DNA of 64,000 nt from Rhizobium hidalgonense (GCF_002914525.1 NZ_LODW01000044.1:62001-126000), one strand, 5' to 3'; positions 34,300-43,247 are shown, counted from the stretch's first letter. Made by a program: numbers and translations. Notes: generated from the letters alone by a model not told the origin.

Positions 34300-36717
34300 A
34301 TGACGAAGAAAACGTCTGTAGCGAGCAGTACTGCCCACCCTGTTCTGCCTTTGCGCGACATCGTGGTTTTCCCGCATATGATCGTGCCGCTGTTCGTCGG
34401 ACGGGAAAAGTCGATCCGTGCGCTCGAAGAGGTCATGGGTTCCGACAAGCAGATCATGCTGGTCACGCAGATCAACGCCAGTGACGACGATCCGGATCCG
34501 TCCGCGATCCACAAGGTCGGCACCGTGGCGAACGTATTGCAGCTCTTGAAGCTGCCCGACGGCACCGTCAAGGTTCTGGTCGAAGGCCGTGCCCGCGCCG
34601 AGATCGACACCTATACCAGCCGCGAGGATTTCTATGAGGCGCTCGGCCACGTGCTTGAAGAGCCGCATGACGATCCAGTCGAACTGGAAGCCTTGTCGCG
34701 TTCGGTCGTCTCCGAATTCGAAAGCTACGTGAAGCTCAACAAGAAGATTTCGCCGGAAGTGGTCGGCGCCGCCAGCCAGATCGACGACTATTCCAAGCTC
34801 GCCGATACGGTCGCGTCGCATCTGTCGATCAAGATCACCGAGAAGCAGGAGATGCTGGAAACCACCAGTGTCAAGGCCCGCCTCGAAAAGGCCCTCGGCT
34901 TCATGGAAGGCGAGATTTCGGTCCTGCAGGTCGAAAAGCGCATCCGCTCGCGCGTCAAGCGCCAGATGGAGAAGACCCAGCGCGAATACTATCTGAACGA
35001 ACAGATGAAGGCGATCCAGAAGGAGCTCGGCGACGGCGAAGAAGGCCGCGACGAGATGAGCGAACTGGAAGAGCGCATCTCCAAGACCAAGCTGTCCAAG
35101 GAAGCTCGTGAAAAGGCCGATGCGGAGCTGAAGAAGCTGCGCCAGATGAGCCCGATGTCGGCTGAAGCCACCGTCGTGCGCAATTATCTGGACTGGCTGC
35201 TCGGCATCCCCTGGGGCAAGAAGTCGAAGATCAAGGCCGATCTCAACAATGCCGAGAAGATCCTCGAGGCCGATCACTTCGGTCTCGACAAGGTCAAGGA
35301 GCGCATCGTCGAATATCTGGCCGTGCAGGCCCGCGCCACCAAGATCAAGGGGCCGATTCTCTGCCTCGTCGGCCCTCCGGGCGTCGGCAAGACCTCGCTC
35401 GCTCAGTCGATCGCCAAGGCGACCGGCCGTGAGTATGTCCGCATGGCGCTGGGCGGCGTTCGCGACGAAGCCGAAATCCGCGGTCATCGCCGCACCTATA
35501 TCGGCTCGATGCCCGGCAAGGTCATCCAGTCGATGAAGAAGGCCAAGAAATCCAACCCGCTGTTCCTGCTCGACGAGATCGACAAGCTCGGCCAGGATTA
35601 TCGCGGCGATCCGTCTTCGGCCCTGCTCGAGGTGCTCGATCCGGCACAGAACTCGACCTTCATGGACCATTACCTGGAAGTCGAATACGACCTGTCGGAC
35701 GTGATGTTCATCACGACGGCGAATACGCTGAACATCCCGGCGCCGCTGATGGACCGCATGGAGATCATCCGTATCGCCGGCTACACCGAGGATGAAAAGC
35801 GCGAAATCGCCAAGCGGCACCTGCTGCCGAAGGCCATCAAGGAACATGCGTTGCAGCCGGAAGAATTTTCGGTGAGCGACGACGCCCTGATGGCGATCAG
35901 CCAGCAGTACACCCGTGAAGCCGGTGTGCGCAGCTTCGAACGCGAACTGATGAAGCTCGCCCGCAAGGCGGTCACCGAGATCATCAAGGGCAAGACGAAG
36001 TCCGTGCATGTAACGGCCGCCAACATCTCCGACTATCTGGGCGTCCCGCGCTTCCGCCATGGCGAAGCCGAGGGCGAAGATCAGGTCGGCGTTGTCACCG
36101 GTCTTGCCTGGACGGAAGTCGGCGGTGAACTGCTGACCATCGAAGGCGTGATGATGCCGGGCAAGGGCCGCATGACGGTCACCGGCAATCTTAAGGAAGT
36201 CATGAAGGAATCGATCTCGGCGGCGGCCTCCTATGTCCGCTCGCGCGCTGTCGATTTCGGCATCGAGCCGCCGCGCTTCGACAAGAGCGACATCCACGTG
36301 CACGTGCCGGAAGGCGCAACGCCGAAGGATGGCCCCTCGGCCGGCGTCGCCATGGCGACTGCGATCGTCTCGATCATGACCGGTATCCCGGTGAACAGGC
36401 ATGTGGCCATGACCGGTGAAATCACCCTTCGCGGCCGTGTGCTGCCGATCGGCGGTCTCAAGGAAAAGCTGCTCGCAGCGCTTCGCGGCGGCATCAAGAA
36501 GGTCCTGATTCCGGAAGAAAACGCCAAGGACCTGGCGGAGATTCCGGATAACGTGAAGAACAGCATGGAGATCATCCCGGTGTCCCGCATGGGCGAGGTG
36601 ATCAAGCATGCGCTGATCCGGCGGCCGGAGCCGATTGAATGGGATGGCACGGTGGAAACGCCTGTGATCGCAACGGTCGAAGGCCTCGACGAGACGGGCG
36701 CAACCATAGCGCATTGA
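34300..36717 (+). CDS. lon: ATP-dependent protease Lon
   Basis: Homo-oligomeric AAA+ serine protease of the cytoplasm. ATG 34300, after GGAAAGGAC, gives 805 residues, the usual length. N-terminal LON domain: HPVLPLRDIVVFPHMIVPLF. Coiled-coil: EKTQREYYLNEQMKAIQKEL. AAA+ module: Walker A GPPGVGKTSL (about 358), Walker B LFLLDEIDKL. Protease domain: Ser in PKDGPSAGVAMA (about 679) and Lys in PIGGLKEKLLAA. In rhizobia Lon affects exopolysaccharide levels and symbiosis (recall from S. meliloti). It is flanked by its own promoter region and terminator. Confidence 0.97.
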   Translation: MTKKTSVASSTAHPVLPLRDIVVFPHMIVPLFVGREKSIRALEEVMGSDKQIMLVTQINASDDDPDPSAIHKVGTVANVLQLLKLPDGTVKVLVEGRARAEIDTYTSREDFYEALGHVLEEPHDDPVELEALSRSVVSEFESYVKLNKKISPEVVGAASQIDDYSKLADTVASHLSIKITEKQEMLETTSVKARLEKALGFMEGEISVLQVEKRIRSRVKRQMEKTQREYYLNEQMKAIQKELGDGEEGRDEMSELEERISKTKLSKEAREKADAELKKLRQMSPMSAEATVVRNYLDWLLGIPWGKKSKIKADLNNAEKILEADHFGLDKVKERIVEYLAVQARATKIKGPILCLVGPPGVGKTSLAQSIAKATGREYVRMALGGVRDEAEIRGHRRTYIGSMPGKVIQSMKKAKKSNPLFLLDEIDKLGQDYRGDPSSALLEVLDPAQNSTFMDHYLEVEYDLSDVMFITTANTLNIPAPLMDRMEIIRIAGYTEDEKREIAKRHLLPKAIKEHALQPEEFSVSDDALMAISQQYTREAGVRSFERELMKLARKAVTEIIKGKTKSVHVTAANISDYLGVPRFRHGEAEGEDQVGVVTGLAWTEVGGELLTIEGVMMPGKGRMTVTGNLKEVMKESISAAASYVRSRAVDFGIEPPRFDKSDIHVHVPEGATPKDGPSAGVAMATAIVSIMTGIPVNRHVAMTGEITLRGRVLPIGGLKEKLLAALRGGIKKVLIPEENAKDLAEIPDNVKNSMEIIPVSRMGEVIKHALIRRPEPIEWDGTVETPVIATVEGLDETGATIAH

Positions 36718-36760
36718 GCCGCCTGGGCCACATTTATGCCCCATTGGCTGAAAAGACGGA

Positions 36761-36790
36761 AAAAGGCTGGCGAAAACGCCAGCCTTTTTT
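36761..36790 (+). terminator. Intrinsic terminator of lon
   Basis: A perfect 10-bp stem AAGGCTGGCG / CGCCAGCCTT (36763-36772 and 36777-36786) with an AAAA loop runs into a T-tract. It lies about 45 bases after the lon stop. Confidence 0.92.
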
Positions 36791-36923
36791 GTGAAAACGT
36801 CATGTAGACGCTTGCTTTTCCTTGATTTGCAGGGCTTTTGGGTTCCCGGCGGGCCTGATGAAACCTATTCTGCGCCTAGCTTACATTTGAGTCGTTTCGT
36901 ACCATTTAGAAAGGGGTGGAAAC

Positions 36924-37199
36924 ATGAACAAGAATGAACTCGTGTCCGCAGTCGCCGAAAAGGCAGGACTGACGAAGTCTGACGCGGCTTCCGCTGTTGA
37001 CGCGGTTTTTGACGTTGTCCAGGGTGAACTCAAGAACAAGGGCGACATCCGCCTTGCAGGGTTCGGCAGCTTCACCGTTTCTCATCGTGCCGCATCGAAG
37101 GGCCGCAACCCGTCGACGGGCGCTGAAGTCGACATTCCGGCTCGCAACGTGCCGAAGTTCACGCCCGGCAAGGGCCTGAAGGACGCCGTCAACGGCTGA
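36924..37199 (+). CDS. hupB: DNA-binding protein HU
   Basis: Nucleoid protein of 91 residues that bends DNA as a dimer. It starts MNKNELVSAVAEKAGLTKSD, then GDIRLAGFGSFTVSHRAASK and the DNA-arm region GRNPSTGAEVDIPARNVPKF, ending TPGKGLKDAVNG. The arm has the HU motif RNPxTG with the intercalating proline. AAAGGGGTGG precedes the ATG. The lon-hupB order is widely conserved in proteobacteria. It has its own terminator. Confidence 0.96.
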   Translation: MNKNELVSAVAEKAGLTKSDAASAVDAVFDVVQGELKNKGDIRLAGFGSFTVSHRAASKGRNPSTGAEVDIPARNVPKFTPGKGLKDAVNG

Positions 37200-37250
37200 T
37201 CTGAGATTATCCGCCAGCCGTAAACGAGACCGGCTGTGCAGGATTTGGGA

Positions 37251-37278
37251 GGGGTTCGGCTTTGCCGGACCCCTTTTG
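37251..37278 (+). terminator. Intrinsic terminator of hupB
   Basis: GGGGTTCGGC (37251-37260) pairs with GCCGGACCCC (37264-37273), one wobble pair, TTT loop, followed by TTTTG. It lies about 50 bases after the hupB stop and before the FMN riboswitch. Confidence 0.88.
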
Positions 37279-37321
37279 CTTTAGGGCCCTTGCCGCCATG
37301 CGGGCTTTGATCTACGACATT

Positions 37322-37468
37322 TCTGTTCTCAGGGCGGGGTGAAACTCCCCACCGGCGGTAAGGGTCTCGGCCCGAGCCCGCGAGCGCCTTCCCAAGCTCA
37401 GGCTAGGAGGGGTCAGCAGATCCGGTGTGATTCCGGAGCCGACGGTATAGTCCGGATGGAAGAGAATG
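37322..37468 (+). promoter_or_regulatory. FMN riboswitch (RFN element)
   Basis: The conserved blocks of the FMN aptamer are present in order: AGGGCGGGGTGAAACTCCCC, ACCGGCGGTAAGG, CCCGAGCCCGCGAGCG, GGTCAGCAGATCCGGTGTGA, TTCCGGAGCCGACGGTATAG and TCCGGATGGAAGAGAA. It lies about 80 bases upstream of ribN. The segment between aptamer and start can form further hairpins without a T-run, which suggests control of translation rather than termination. FMN binding is expected to lower expression of the riboflavin importer. Confidence 0.95.
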
Positions 37469-37550
37469 AGCATGGCCGCGTGCGGGCAGGGGACTGCCGG
37501 CATGGTGTGCCGCCTCATGCGTCCTGATTTATGTTGGTCCCTAGTTGCGG

Positions 37551-38459
37551 ATGAAGAGCATGAATCAGAAATCCCTTGCAGCCTCGCAGTCCCGCGCCTT
37601 TGCCGGCGCCGCTTTCATGGTGCTTGGAGGTGTGGCCTTCTCGCTCCTTAACGTCGTCACCCAGTGGCTGACCATGAAGCTCGCCTTTCCCCCGGCCTCT
37701 GCGGCCTTCTGGCAATACGGCTTCGCCTTCCTTTTCTCCTTGCCCTTCCTGCGCAAGGTCGGCCTTTCCGCCATGCGTACCGATTACCCATGGCGGCATG
37801 TCGTGCGCGTGGTCTTCGCCGCGCTCGGCGTCGAGGCCTGGGTGTCCGGCCTCGCTACAGTCCCGATCTGGCAGGCGATCGCCCTCGTCATGACCTCGCC
37901 CTTCTTCATCATTCTTGGCGCCCGGCTCTTCCTCGGCGAACGCGTCGGTCCCGCCCGCTGGATGGCGACCGGCGTCGGCTTTGCCGGAGCAATGATCATC
38001 CTGCAGCCCTGGTCGGACAGCTTCTCCTGGTCGGCGCTGTTGCCTGTTCTCTCGGCGCTGCTCTGGGGCGCGTCGTCGCTGATCACCAAGAACCTCACCG
38101 GCATCGAGAAGCCGGAGACGATCACTGTCTGGCTGCTGGTGCTGCTGACGCCGATCAATGGCGGGCTGGCGCTTGCGGCGGGTTTTGCCGTGCCGACGGA
38201 CGCAACGCTTGCGCTATTCCTGCTGGCGGGCCTGCTGACGGTCGTGGCGCAATATCTGCTGACCCTTGCCTATGCCAGTGCCGACGCCGCCTATGTGCAG
38301 CCGTTCGACGACCTGAAGCTGCCGCTGAACGTACTCGCCGGCTGGCTGTTCTTCGGTTACGCGCCGGCCGGCTATTTGTGGCTGGGCGCCGCGCTCATTC
38401 TCTCCGCGTCGCTCTTCATCATGAGGAACGAGATGCGTCGGGAAAGGCAAGCTGCTTGA
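37551..38459 (+). CDS. ribN: Riboflavin importer RibN (EamA/DMT family)
   Basis: Ten-helix inner-membrane transporter of the EamA family, about 302 residues, starting MKSMNQKSLAASQSRAFAGA (the ATG at 37560 is an alternative). Two EamA repeats are visible; the second ends near ADAAYVQPFDDLKLPLNVLAG. RibN of R. leguminosarum, a riboflavin importer under FMN riboswitch control, is known (recall), and this gene sits directly downstream of an FMN riboswitch, which makes the assignment firm. It is followed after 14 bases by the remains of a phytase-like gene. Confidence 0.88.
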   Translation: MKSMNQKSLAASQSRAFAGAAFMVLGGVAFSLLNVVTQWLTMKLAFPPASAAFWQYGFAFLFSLPFLRKVGLSAMRTDYPWRHVVRVVFAALGVEAWVSGLATVPIWQAIALVMTSPFFIILGARLFLGERVGPARWMATGVGFAGAMIILQPWSDSFSWSALLPVLSALLWGASSLITKNLTGIEKPETITVWLLVLLTPINGGLALAAGFAVPTDATLALFLLAGLLTVVAQYLLTLAYASADAAYVQPFDDLKLPLNVLAGWLFFGYAPAGYLWLGAALILSASLFIMRNEMRRERQAA

Positions 38460-38473
38460 CGCGAACCCTCTGA

Positions 38474-39541
38474 AATCTCGAACTCGTGCAGCTTCTGCCG
38501 TCGGGCATTTCGCCGGAGGGCGCGATCGCACTTCCCCAGCGCAATCTGCTCGCCACCGCCAATGAACTCGACCTCGGCAAGGACGGCGGCACACGCTCGC
38601 ATGTCATGATCTATGAGCGTGCGGAAGGCGAAAAGGCCTATCCGCAGATCGTCTCCGCCGACAAGGACGGCAATCCGATCGGCTTCGCAGCCCTCTCGGG
38701 CCTTGCCGCCGTTCCGGGCAAGCCGGGCATGCTCTACGCCGTCAGCGACAGCGTTCTCGGCTCGCAGCCGACGATCTACACGATCGACGCCAGCAAGAAG
38801 CCGGCCGTCATCACCGACGCCCTCGTCGTCAAGCGTGACGGCGCCCCGGCCCAGAAGCTCGACATCGAAGGCATCGCGGCTGCCGCCGACGGCTCCTTCT
38901 GGCTCGCCTCGGAAGGTTACAGCGAGCGTCTCGTCCCGCACGCCCTCTACAACGTCAACGCCAAGGGCGACATCAAGGCCGAGATCGCCCTGCCTAGGGA
39001 ATTCGCCGCCAACGAAATCCGCTACGGTTTCGAAGGCGTGACGATTATCGGCACCGGCGACGACGCCACGCTCTGGATGGCTGTCCAGCGCGAGTGGAAT
39101 GACGACGAGAAGGGTTTCGTCAAGCTCGTCTCCTACAATCCGAAGAAGAAGGAATGGGGTGCGGTCCGCTATCCGCTCGACAAGACGGAAAGCGGCTGGG
39201 TCGGCCTGTCTGAAATCTCCGCCCACGGCGACAGTGTCTACATTATCGAGCGCGACAACCTCGTCGGCGATGCTGCCAAGCTGAAGAAGCTCTACAAGGT
39301 TGCGATCTCGGAACTGAAGCCTGCCAAGCTCGGTGGCGAATTGCCGGTCGTCAAGAAAACCGAAGCCCACGACTTCCTCGGTGAACTCAAGTCCGCGACC
39401 AACGGCTACGTGCTCGACAAACTCGAAGGCTTCGCCTTCGACGCATCCGGCAAACCCTACGCCGTCACCGACAACGACGGCGTCAGCGATTCTTCCGGCG
39501 AGACTTTGTTTTTCCCGGTTGAGTTGAGCGCGACAAACTAA
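38474..39541 (+). pseudogene. 5'-truncated phytase-like esterase gene (C-terminal half)
   Basis: The frame reads about 355 residues, beginning (after a TGA at 38471) LELVQLLPSGISPEGAIALP, then ERAEGEKAYPQIVSADKDG, LDIEGIAAAADGSFWLASEG and LEGFAFDASGKPYAVTDNDG, the 'esterase-like activity of phytase' domain (PF13449 type). Related rhizobial proteins, from memory, are about 700 residues with a signal peptide and an extra N-terminal propeller. Here both are missing, there is no ribosome site before the only candidate start (GTG 38486), and the frame abuts ribN. I read it as a decayed gene, though the remaining half is otherwise intact. Confidence 0.65.
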
Positions 39542-39551
39542 AAGCGGCCCA

Positions 39552-39760
39552 TCACCCTAACCCTCTCCCCGTAAAAAAACGGGGCGAGGGGACGTGCCCT
39601 GCGAGAGGTTGGAGGGAACGGAGAGGTTGCAGCACGGTCCCTTCGCCCCGCGAGCGGGGTCCGAAGGACGGGTCGAGACCCGTGGCTCGACCCCGGTCGG
39701 TGGCGGCAGGCGGATGAGGGGCGGCTCTCGTCTCGCCGCAGCCCTTACGAAGAGCCTCCA
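39552..39760. repeat. Dispersed intergenic repeat of rhizobial type
   Basis: The segment starts ACCCTAACCCTCTCCCCGT and folds back on ACGGGGCGAGGG across an A-rich loop. It continues with further complementary pieces (CCCCGCGAGCGGGG; GGGTCGAGACCC; GGCGGATGAGGGGCGGCTCT). This wording is common between genes in Rhizobiaceae and resembles RIME-like mosaic elements (recall). It fills the gap between the truncated phytase-like gene and the aldo/keto reductase gene. Confidence 0.6.
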
Positions 39761-39763
39761 GCC

Positions 39764-40750
39764 CTACCAGCGCTGATGCACATGCGGCGCGATCAGCCGC
39801 TCGTAGATTTCGCGTGTTGCCGCCATGACATCGGCAGAAAGCGGCGCCAGATCGGCGGCGTCAGCGTTGGCTCTTGCCTGTTCGCCATTGCGGGCGCCGG
39901 GGATGACGACGGTGACGGCTTCGGCCATCAGGATCCAGCGCAGCGCAAAGGCTGCCATCGTGGCGCCGGCAGGCACCAGCTTGCGCACCTCTTCCACCGC
40001 CTGCAGGCCGACCTCGAAGGGCACGCCGGCAAAGGTCTCGCCGACATCGAAGGCTTCGCCGTTGCGGTTGAAATGGCGATGGTCGTCGCTGGCAAAGTTC
40101 GTCTCCCGGGTGATCTTGCCGGAGAGAAGGCCGCTTGCCAGCGGCACGCGGGCGATGATCGCCACGTTCCTGCGGCGCGCTTCCTGAAAAAACAGGTGAT
40201 CGGGGCGCTGGCGGAAGATGTTGTAGATGATCTGGATGCTGACGACGCCGGGATATTCGATCGCCTTCAGCCCGTCCTCGACTTTTTCGACGCTGACGCC
40301 GTAACCCTTGATCTTGCCGGCTTTCTGCAGGGCGTCGAGACTTTCGAAGACCTCGGGCTGGTAAAGCACCTCGCGCGGCGGGCAGTGAAGCTGCACGAGG
40401 TCGAGGCTGTCGACGGCAAGATTCTCAAGGCTGCGGTCGATGAAGCCTTCGAGGTTCGCCTTGCTGTAGCCTTCGGCGACATGCGGGTTGAGCCGGCGGC
40501 CCGCCTTGGTGGCGACCATCGGGCGCTGACCGCCGCGCGTCTTCAGCACGTCGGCGATGATTTTTTCCGAGCGGCCGTCGCCATAAACGTCAGCCGTATC
40601 GATGAAGGTCATGCCGGCATCGAGCGCGGCCTTCAGCGCCGCGCCGCCGTCCGCTTCGCTGATATCACCCCATGAGCCGCCGATCTGCCAGGCGCCGAAG
40701 CCGACATTGGTGACGGTGAAGGGCATGCGGCCAAAAGCATGGTGTTTCAT
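39764..40750 (-). CDS. Aldo/keto reductase
   Basis: NAD(P)H-dependent oxidoreductase with a TIM barrel, 328 residues, starting at the ATG at complement 40748-40750 after GGGAGAATTTCTC. Catalytic residues are in place: FIDTADVYGDGRSE (Asp and Tyr), MVATKAGRR (Lys) and LVQLHCPPRE (His). The C-terminal cofactor region reads VTVVIPGARNGEQARANADA. It belongs to the YajO/Tas-like, potassium-channel-beta-like subgroup acting on small aldehydes; the true substrate is unknown. A frame extending upstream to 40840 runs into a palindromic repeat and is rejected. Confidence 0.9.
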   Translation of the reverse strand: MKHHAFGRMPFTVTNVGFGAWQIGGSWGDISEADGGAALKAALDAGMTFIDTADVYGDGRSEKIIADVLKTRGGQRPMVATKAGRRLNPHVAEGYSKANLEGFIDRSLENLAVDSLDLVQLHCPPREVLYQPEVFESLDALQKAGKIKGYGVSVEKVEDGLKAIEYPGVVSIQIIYNIFRQRPDHLFFQEARRRNVAIIARVPLASGLLSGKITRETNFASDDHRHFNRNGEAFDVGETFAGVPFEVGLQAVEEVRKLVPAGATMAAFALRWILMAEAVTVVIPGARNGEQARANADAADLAPLSADVMAATREIYERLIAPHVHQRW

Positions 40751-40824
40751 GAGAAATTCTCCCAATGCATGTTGCCCGGAAGTGTGCAGCGGTTCCGGGA
40801 TAACGACATGCGTAAAACAAAGAA

Positions 40825-40868
40825 CTAAAGCGCGTCGCATGAACCAAGTTCAATGCGACGCGCTTTAG
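40825..40868. repeat. 16-bp perfect palindrome (dispersed rhizobial repeat)
   Basis: CTAAAGCGCGTCGCAT (40825-40840) and ATGCGACGCGCTTTAG (40853-40868) are exact inverted copies. The loop contains GAAC/GTTC, which extends the stem with one bulge. The AAAGCGCGTCGCAT wording is a frequent intergenic palindrome in Rhizobium genomes (recall). Both strands end in T-containing flanks, so it could also terminate transcription. Confidence 0.75.
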
Positions 40869-40998
40869 GTGATGAAAGATAATGGCCTACCAGCCGGGCG
40901 ACCATGCGGCAATTGCCGATCCGCCCTTGATTGGTCGCCTCGATGAAATATCGTCAGCTGACAAGGCTTCAACTGCAATGGAATGAAAAGGAAAGATC

Positions 40999-41400
40999 AT
41001 GGAGATCAAACCAGCCGGCTCCCGTCCCTCGATGAAGCCACCGGCCGACTATTTCACCGGCGCCGTTCGCCAGGATCCGCTGATGGAGCCGCCGGCGCCG
41101 GCCCGGGTGAAGGCGACCTCCGTTACCTTCGAGCCCGGCGCCCGCACCGCCTGGCATACGCACCCGCTCGGCCAGACGCTGATCGTCACCTCGGGCAAGG
41201 GCCTCGCCCAGAGCTGGGGCGAGGAAATCCGCGAGATCCGCGCCGGCGACACCGTCTGGTTCTCGCCGGGCGAAAAACATTGGCACGGCGCTGCCCCCGA
41301 CACGGCTATGGTGCATATCGCCATCCATGAGGCGTTGGACGGCAGACACGTCGACTGGATGGAGCAGGTCAGCGACACGCAATATTCCGGTATGAGCTAA
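40999..41400 (+). CDS. Cupin-domain protein (hydroxynitrile lyase-like)
   Basis: A 133-residue beta-barrel protein. The cupin motifs are [27 protein letters not shown] (two His and the later Gln/Glu metal ligands) and [19 protein letters not shown]. This is the small manganese-cupin family that includes TM1287 and bacterial (R)-mandelonitrile lyases; many members have no known reaction. The start is ATG 40999, after GGAAAGATC. Its stop abuts the stop of the convergent methyltransferase gene. Confidence 0.85.
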   Translation: MEIKPAGSRPSMKPPADYFTGAVRQDPLMEPPAPARVKATSVTFEPGARTAWHTHPLGQTLIVTSGKGLAQSWGEEIREIRAGDTVWFSPGEKHWHGAAPDTAMVHIAIHEALDGRHVDWMEQVSDTQYSGMS

Positions 41401-42006
41401 TCAGAGCCGCTTCAGGCAATAGGAAAAATGCGCGTGTGATTCGACCGTCAGGAACTCGAATTGCCAGCCGTAATCCTTGCAGAATTTGGTGACCGCCTCG
41501 ACGACGCCATAGACGATCGGCTTGACCGTATTGCCGGTACAGAAATCATGCCCGGCAATGCGCCCGGTCCGCTTCACCTTCTTTTCGCAGAGCAGCAGCT
41601 CCTGCCAGGTGAGCTCGAAGGAATGATCGGTGTCGATATAGGCCCAGTCGAGGAAATCGTCCTCAAACTCGGCAAGCTTGTCGAGCGACGTGCCTTGCAT
41701 CAGATGCAGCCGGCCGGCTTCGATCTCGGCCGCGAATTTCGTATGGACCGTATCAAGCCCGGAGCTGTAGCGATCCATCGACCAGGGATCGATGAGGTAG
41801 AGCTGCGCCGGGCGGTTCTTTTCGAGGATCTCCGCCGTATATTCGCCGAAGGCCGCGCCGACCTCGACCCCGATGCCGCCGTTCGGGATGCGGTAGAGCA
41901 GCTCGCCGCGATCCGGCAGCAGGCGGGCGTTTTCCATATGATGGGCGCTGAGCGGAGTGCGCGGCATGCTCGCCCGGAGCGCCTGCCTGTCTTCACGTGT
42001 CTTCAT
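41401..42006 (-). CDS. SAM-dependent methyltransferase-like protein
   Basis: A 201-residue class I methyltransferase fold. The SAM-binding loop is GGIGVEVGAAFGEYTAEIL (motif I, E-V-G-A-x-x-G) followed by YLIDPWSM; a second acidic motif is LDWAYIDTDHSFE. The layout resembles the Methyltransf_24 family encoded in sugar and surface-glycan contexts; the substrate is unknown. The gene ends against the cupin gene without a spacer. Confidence 0.78.
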   Translation of the reverse strand: MKTREDRQALRASMPRTPLSAHHMENARLLPDRGELLYRIPNGGIGVEVGAAFGEYTAEILEKNRPAQLYLIDPWSMDRYSSGLDTVHTKFAAEIEAGRLHLMQGTSLDKLAEFEDDFLDWAYIDTDHSFELTWQELLLCEKKVKRTGRIAGHDFCTGNTVKPIVYGVVEAVTKFCKDYGWQFEFLTVESHAHFSYCLKRL

Positions 42007-42169
42007 CTCGGATCTCAGGATTGCGGGCGGCTGATGGCCCTGATGCGGTATGACGGGAACGTAGGAGCAGCCGAGGCCGATGACAACCGCATGACAGGAA
42101 TTTGCTTCTTTCGAACAAATCGCTAAGTTTCACCTGTGGACTGACGAGAGCCCCGGGAGGAGCGATTTC

Positions 42170-42523
42170 ATGAGACGCATGTGGCCTGAAGAATTCAACG
42201 CCATCATCAGCGGAGCCGAGGAGGTGACGTTGGAAGCACCCGCCGAGGCCGGCGAAGCGCCGCTGCATCGCAAGGCGCTGAAGGCGCGCATCAGCATGGG
42301 AGATTACGAGCGGATCTGGCCGCTCGCCGAGATGCGCTTCCGGCTTGGCGAAAAAGATGGCAAGGCCATCACCCTGATCACCACCAACCCGCATTATCAC
42401 GCCTGGCACCCGAAGGACGGCGGCAGCGTTGAATCCGTGTCGGACAGCGGCCGCCCCTACAAGACAGATTATCTCGTCGTGCACTTCCTGCTCGACGACG
42501 TCAAGGAAACATCCCCCGCCTGA
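42170..42523 (+). CDS. Hypothetical protein, 117 residues
   Basis: I do not recognise this protein. It starts MRRMWPEEFNAIISGAEEVT after GGGAGGAGC, has no signal peptide or membrane helix, and includes YERIWPLAEMRFRLGEKDGK and ITLITTNPHYHAWHPKDGG. A good ribosome site and codon use like the neighbours support it as a real gene. It is probably cytoplasmic. It lies between divergent and same-strand genes of unrelated roles. Confidence 0.6.
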   Translation: MRRMWPEEFNAIISGAEEVTLEAPAEAGEAPLHRKALKARISMGDYERIWPLAEMRFRLGEKDGKAITLITTNPHYHAWHPKDGGSVESVSDSGRPYKTDYLVVHFLLDDVKETSPA

Positions 42524-42653
42524 TGGGCGAAGGCCGGCGCCGCCGCAAGGCGGTCCCGGCCTCTTCTAACGCCGAATTGATTCTGACGCGGATGACAACG
42601 GCGGCGATATCGCTAAGTTTGGCGACAATGTTCCTATGAAATTGGAGGTTCCC

Positions 42654-43202
42654 GTGACGGGCAATGTGCTGGATATCCCGGTCAAGACTGTGGATGGTCG
42701 TGACACCACGCTCAACGACTATAAGGGCAGGGTGCTGCTGGTCGTCAATGTCGCCTCGAAATGCGGGCTCACGCCGCAGTATGAAGGCCTGGAAAAACTC
42801 TATGGCGAAAAGCGCGAGCGCGGCTTCGTCATCGCCGCTTTCCCCGCCAACGACTTCAAGGGCCAGGAACCCGGCACCGACGCCGAGATCCTCGATTTCT
42901 GCACCAGCACCTACGACGTCACCTTCCCGATCTTCTCGAAGATCTCGGTCAAGGGCGAAGCCCAGCACCCGCTCTATCACCAATTGACCAAATCGGGTGT
43001 GGCGACAACAGGCGACGGCCCGATGCGCGAACGCCTGAAATCCCACGGCATATCCGGCGGCAACGAGGACGACATCCTCTGGAATTTCGAAAAATTCCTG
43101 ATCGGCCGCGACGGCAAGGTCGCCGCTCGATTCGCGCCTGACGTGACGGCGGATGATTCGCGGCTGGTTTCGGCGGTGGATAAAGAACTGGCGAAGGGAT
43201 GA
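42654..43202 (+). CDS. Glutathione peroxidase family protein (Cys type)
   Basis: Thiol peroxidase that reduces hydroperoxides, using thioredoxin or glutathione. I choose the GTG at 42654 because TTGGAGG lies 5 bases before it; an ATG at 42636 would place that ribosome site inside the gene. 182 residues. The peroxidatic Cys is C37 in NVASKCGLTPQYEGLE; the partner Gln/Trp residues lie in FPANDFKGQEPG and ILWNFEKFLIGRDG. A Cys replaces selenocysteine, as usual in bacteria. Downstream lies a cluster of 14-bp repeats. Confidence 0.9.
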   Translation: MTGNVLDIPVKTVDGRDTTLNDYKGRVLLVVNVASKCGLTPQYEGLEKLYGEKRERGFVIAAFPANDFKGQEPGTDAEILDFCTSTYDVTFPIFSKISVKGEAQHPLYHQLTKSGVATTGDGPMRERLKSHGISGGNEDDILWNFEKFLIGRDGKVAARFAPDVTADDSRLVSAVDKELAKG

Positions 43203-43247
43203 ATGGCGGGCGATGAGCCCCGGCTGTTACCAATTCCAGAACGCCAC

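Noticed and set aside
34294-36744. Long open reading frame antisense to lon (over 800 codons)
   Set aside because: It mirrors the codon structure of lon on the opposite strand, has His/Asp/Arg-rich low-complexity composition, no ribosome site and no family resemblance. GC-rich genes commonly produce such shadows; those antisense to nuoL, nuoG, nuoF and nuoD were rejected for the same reason.
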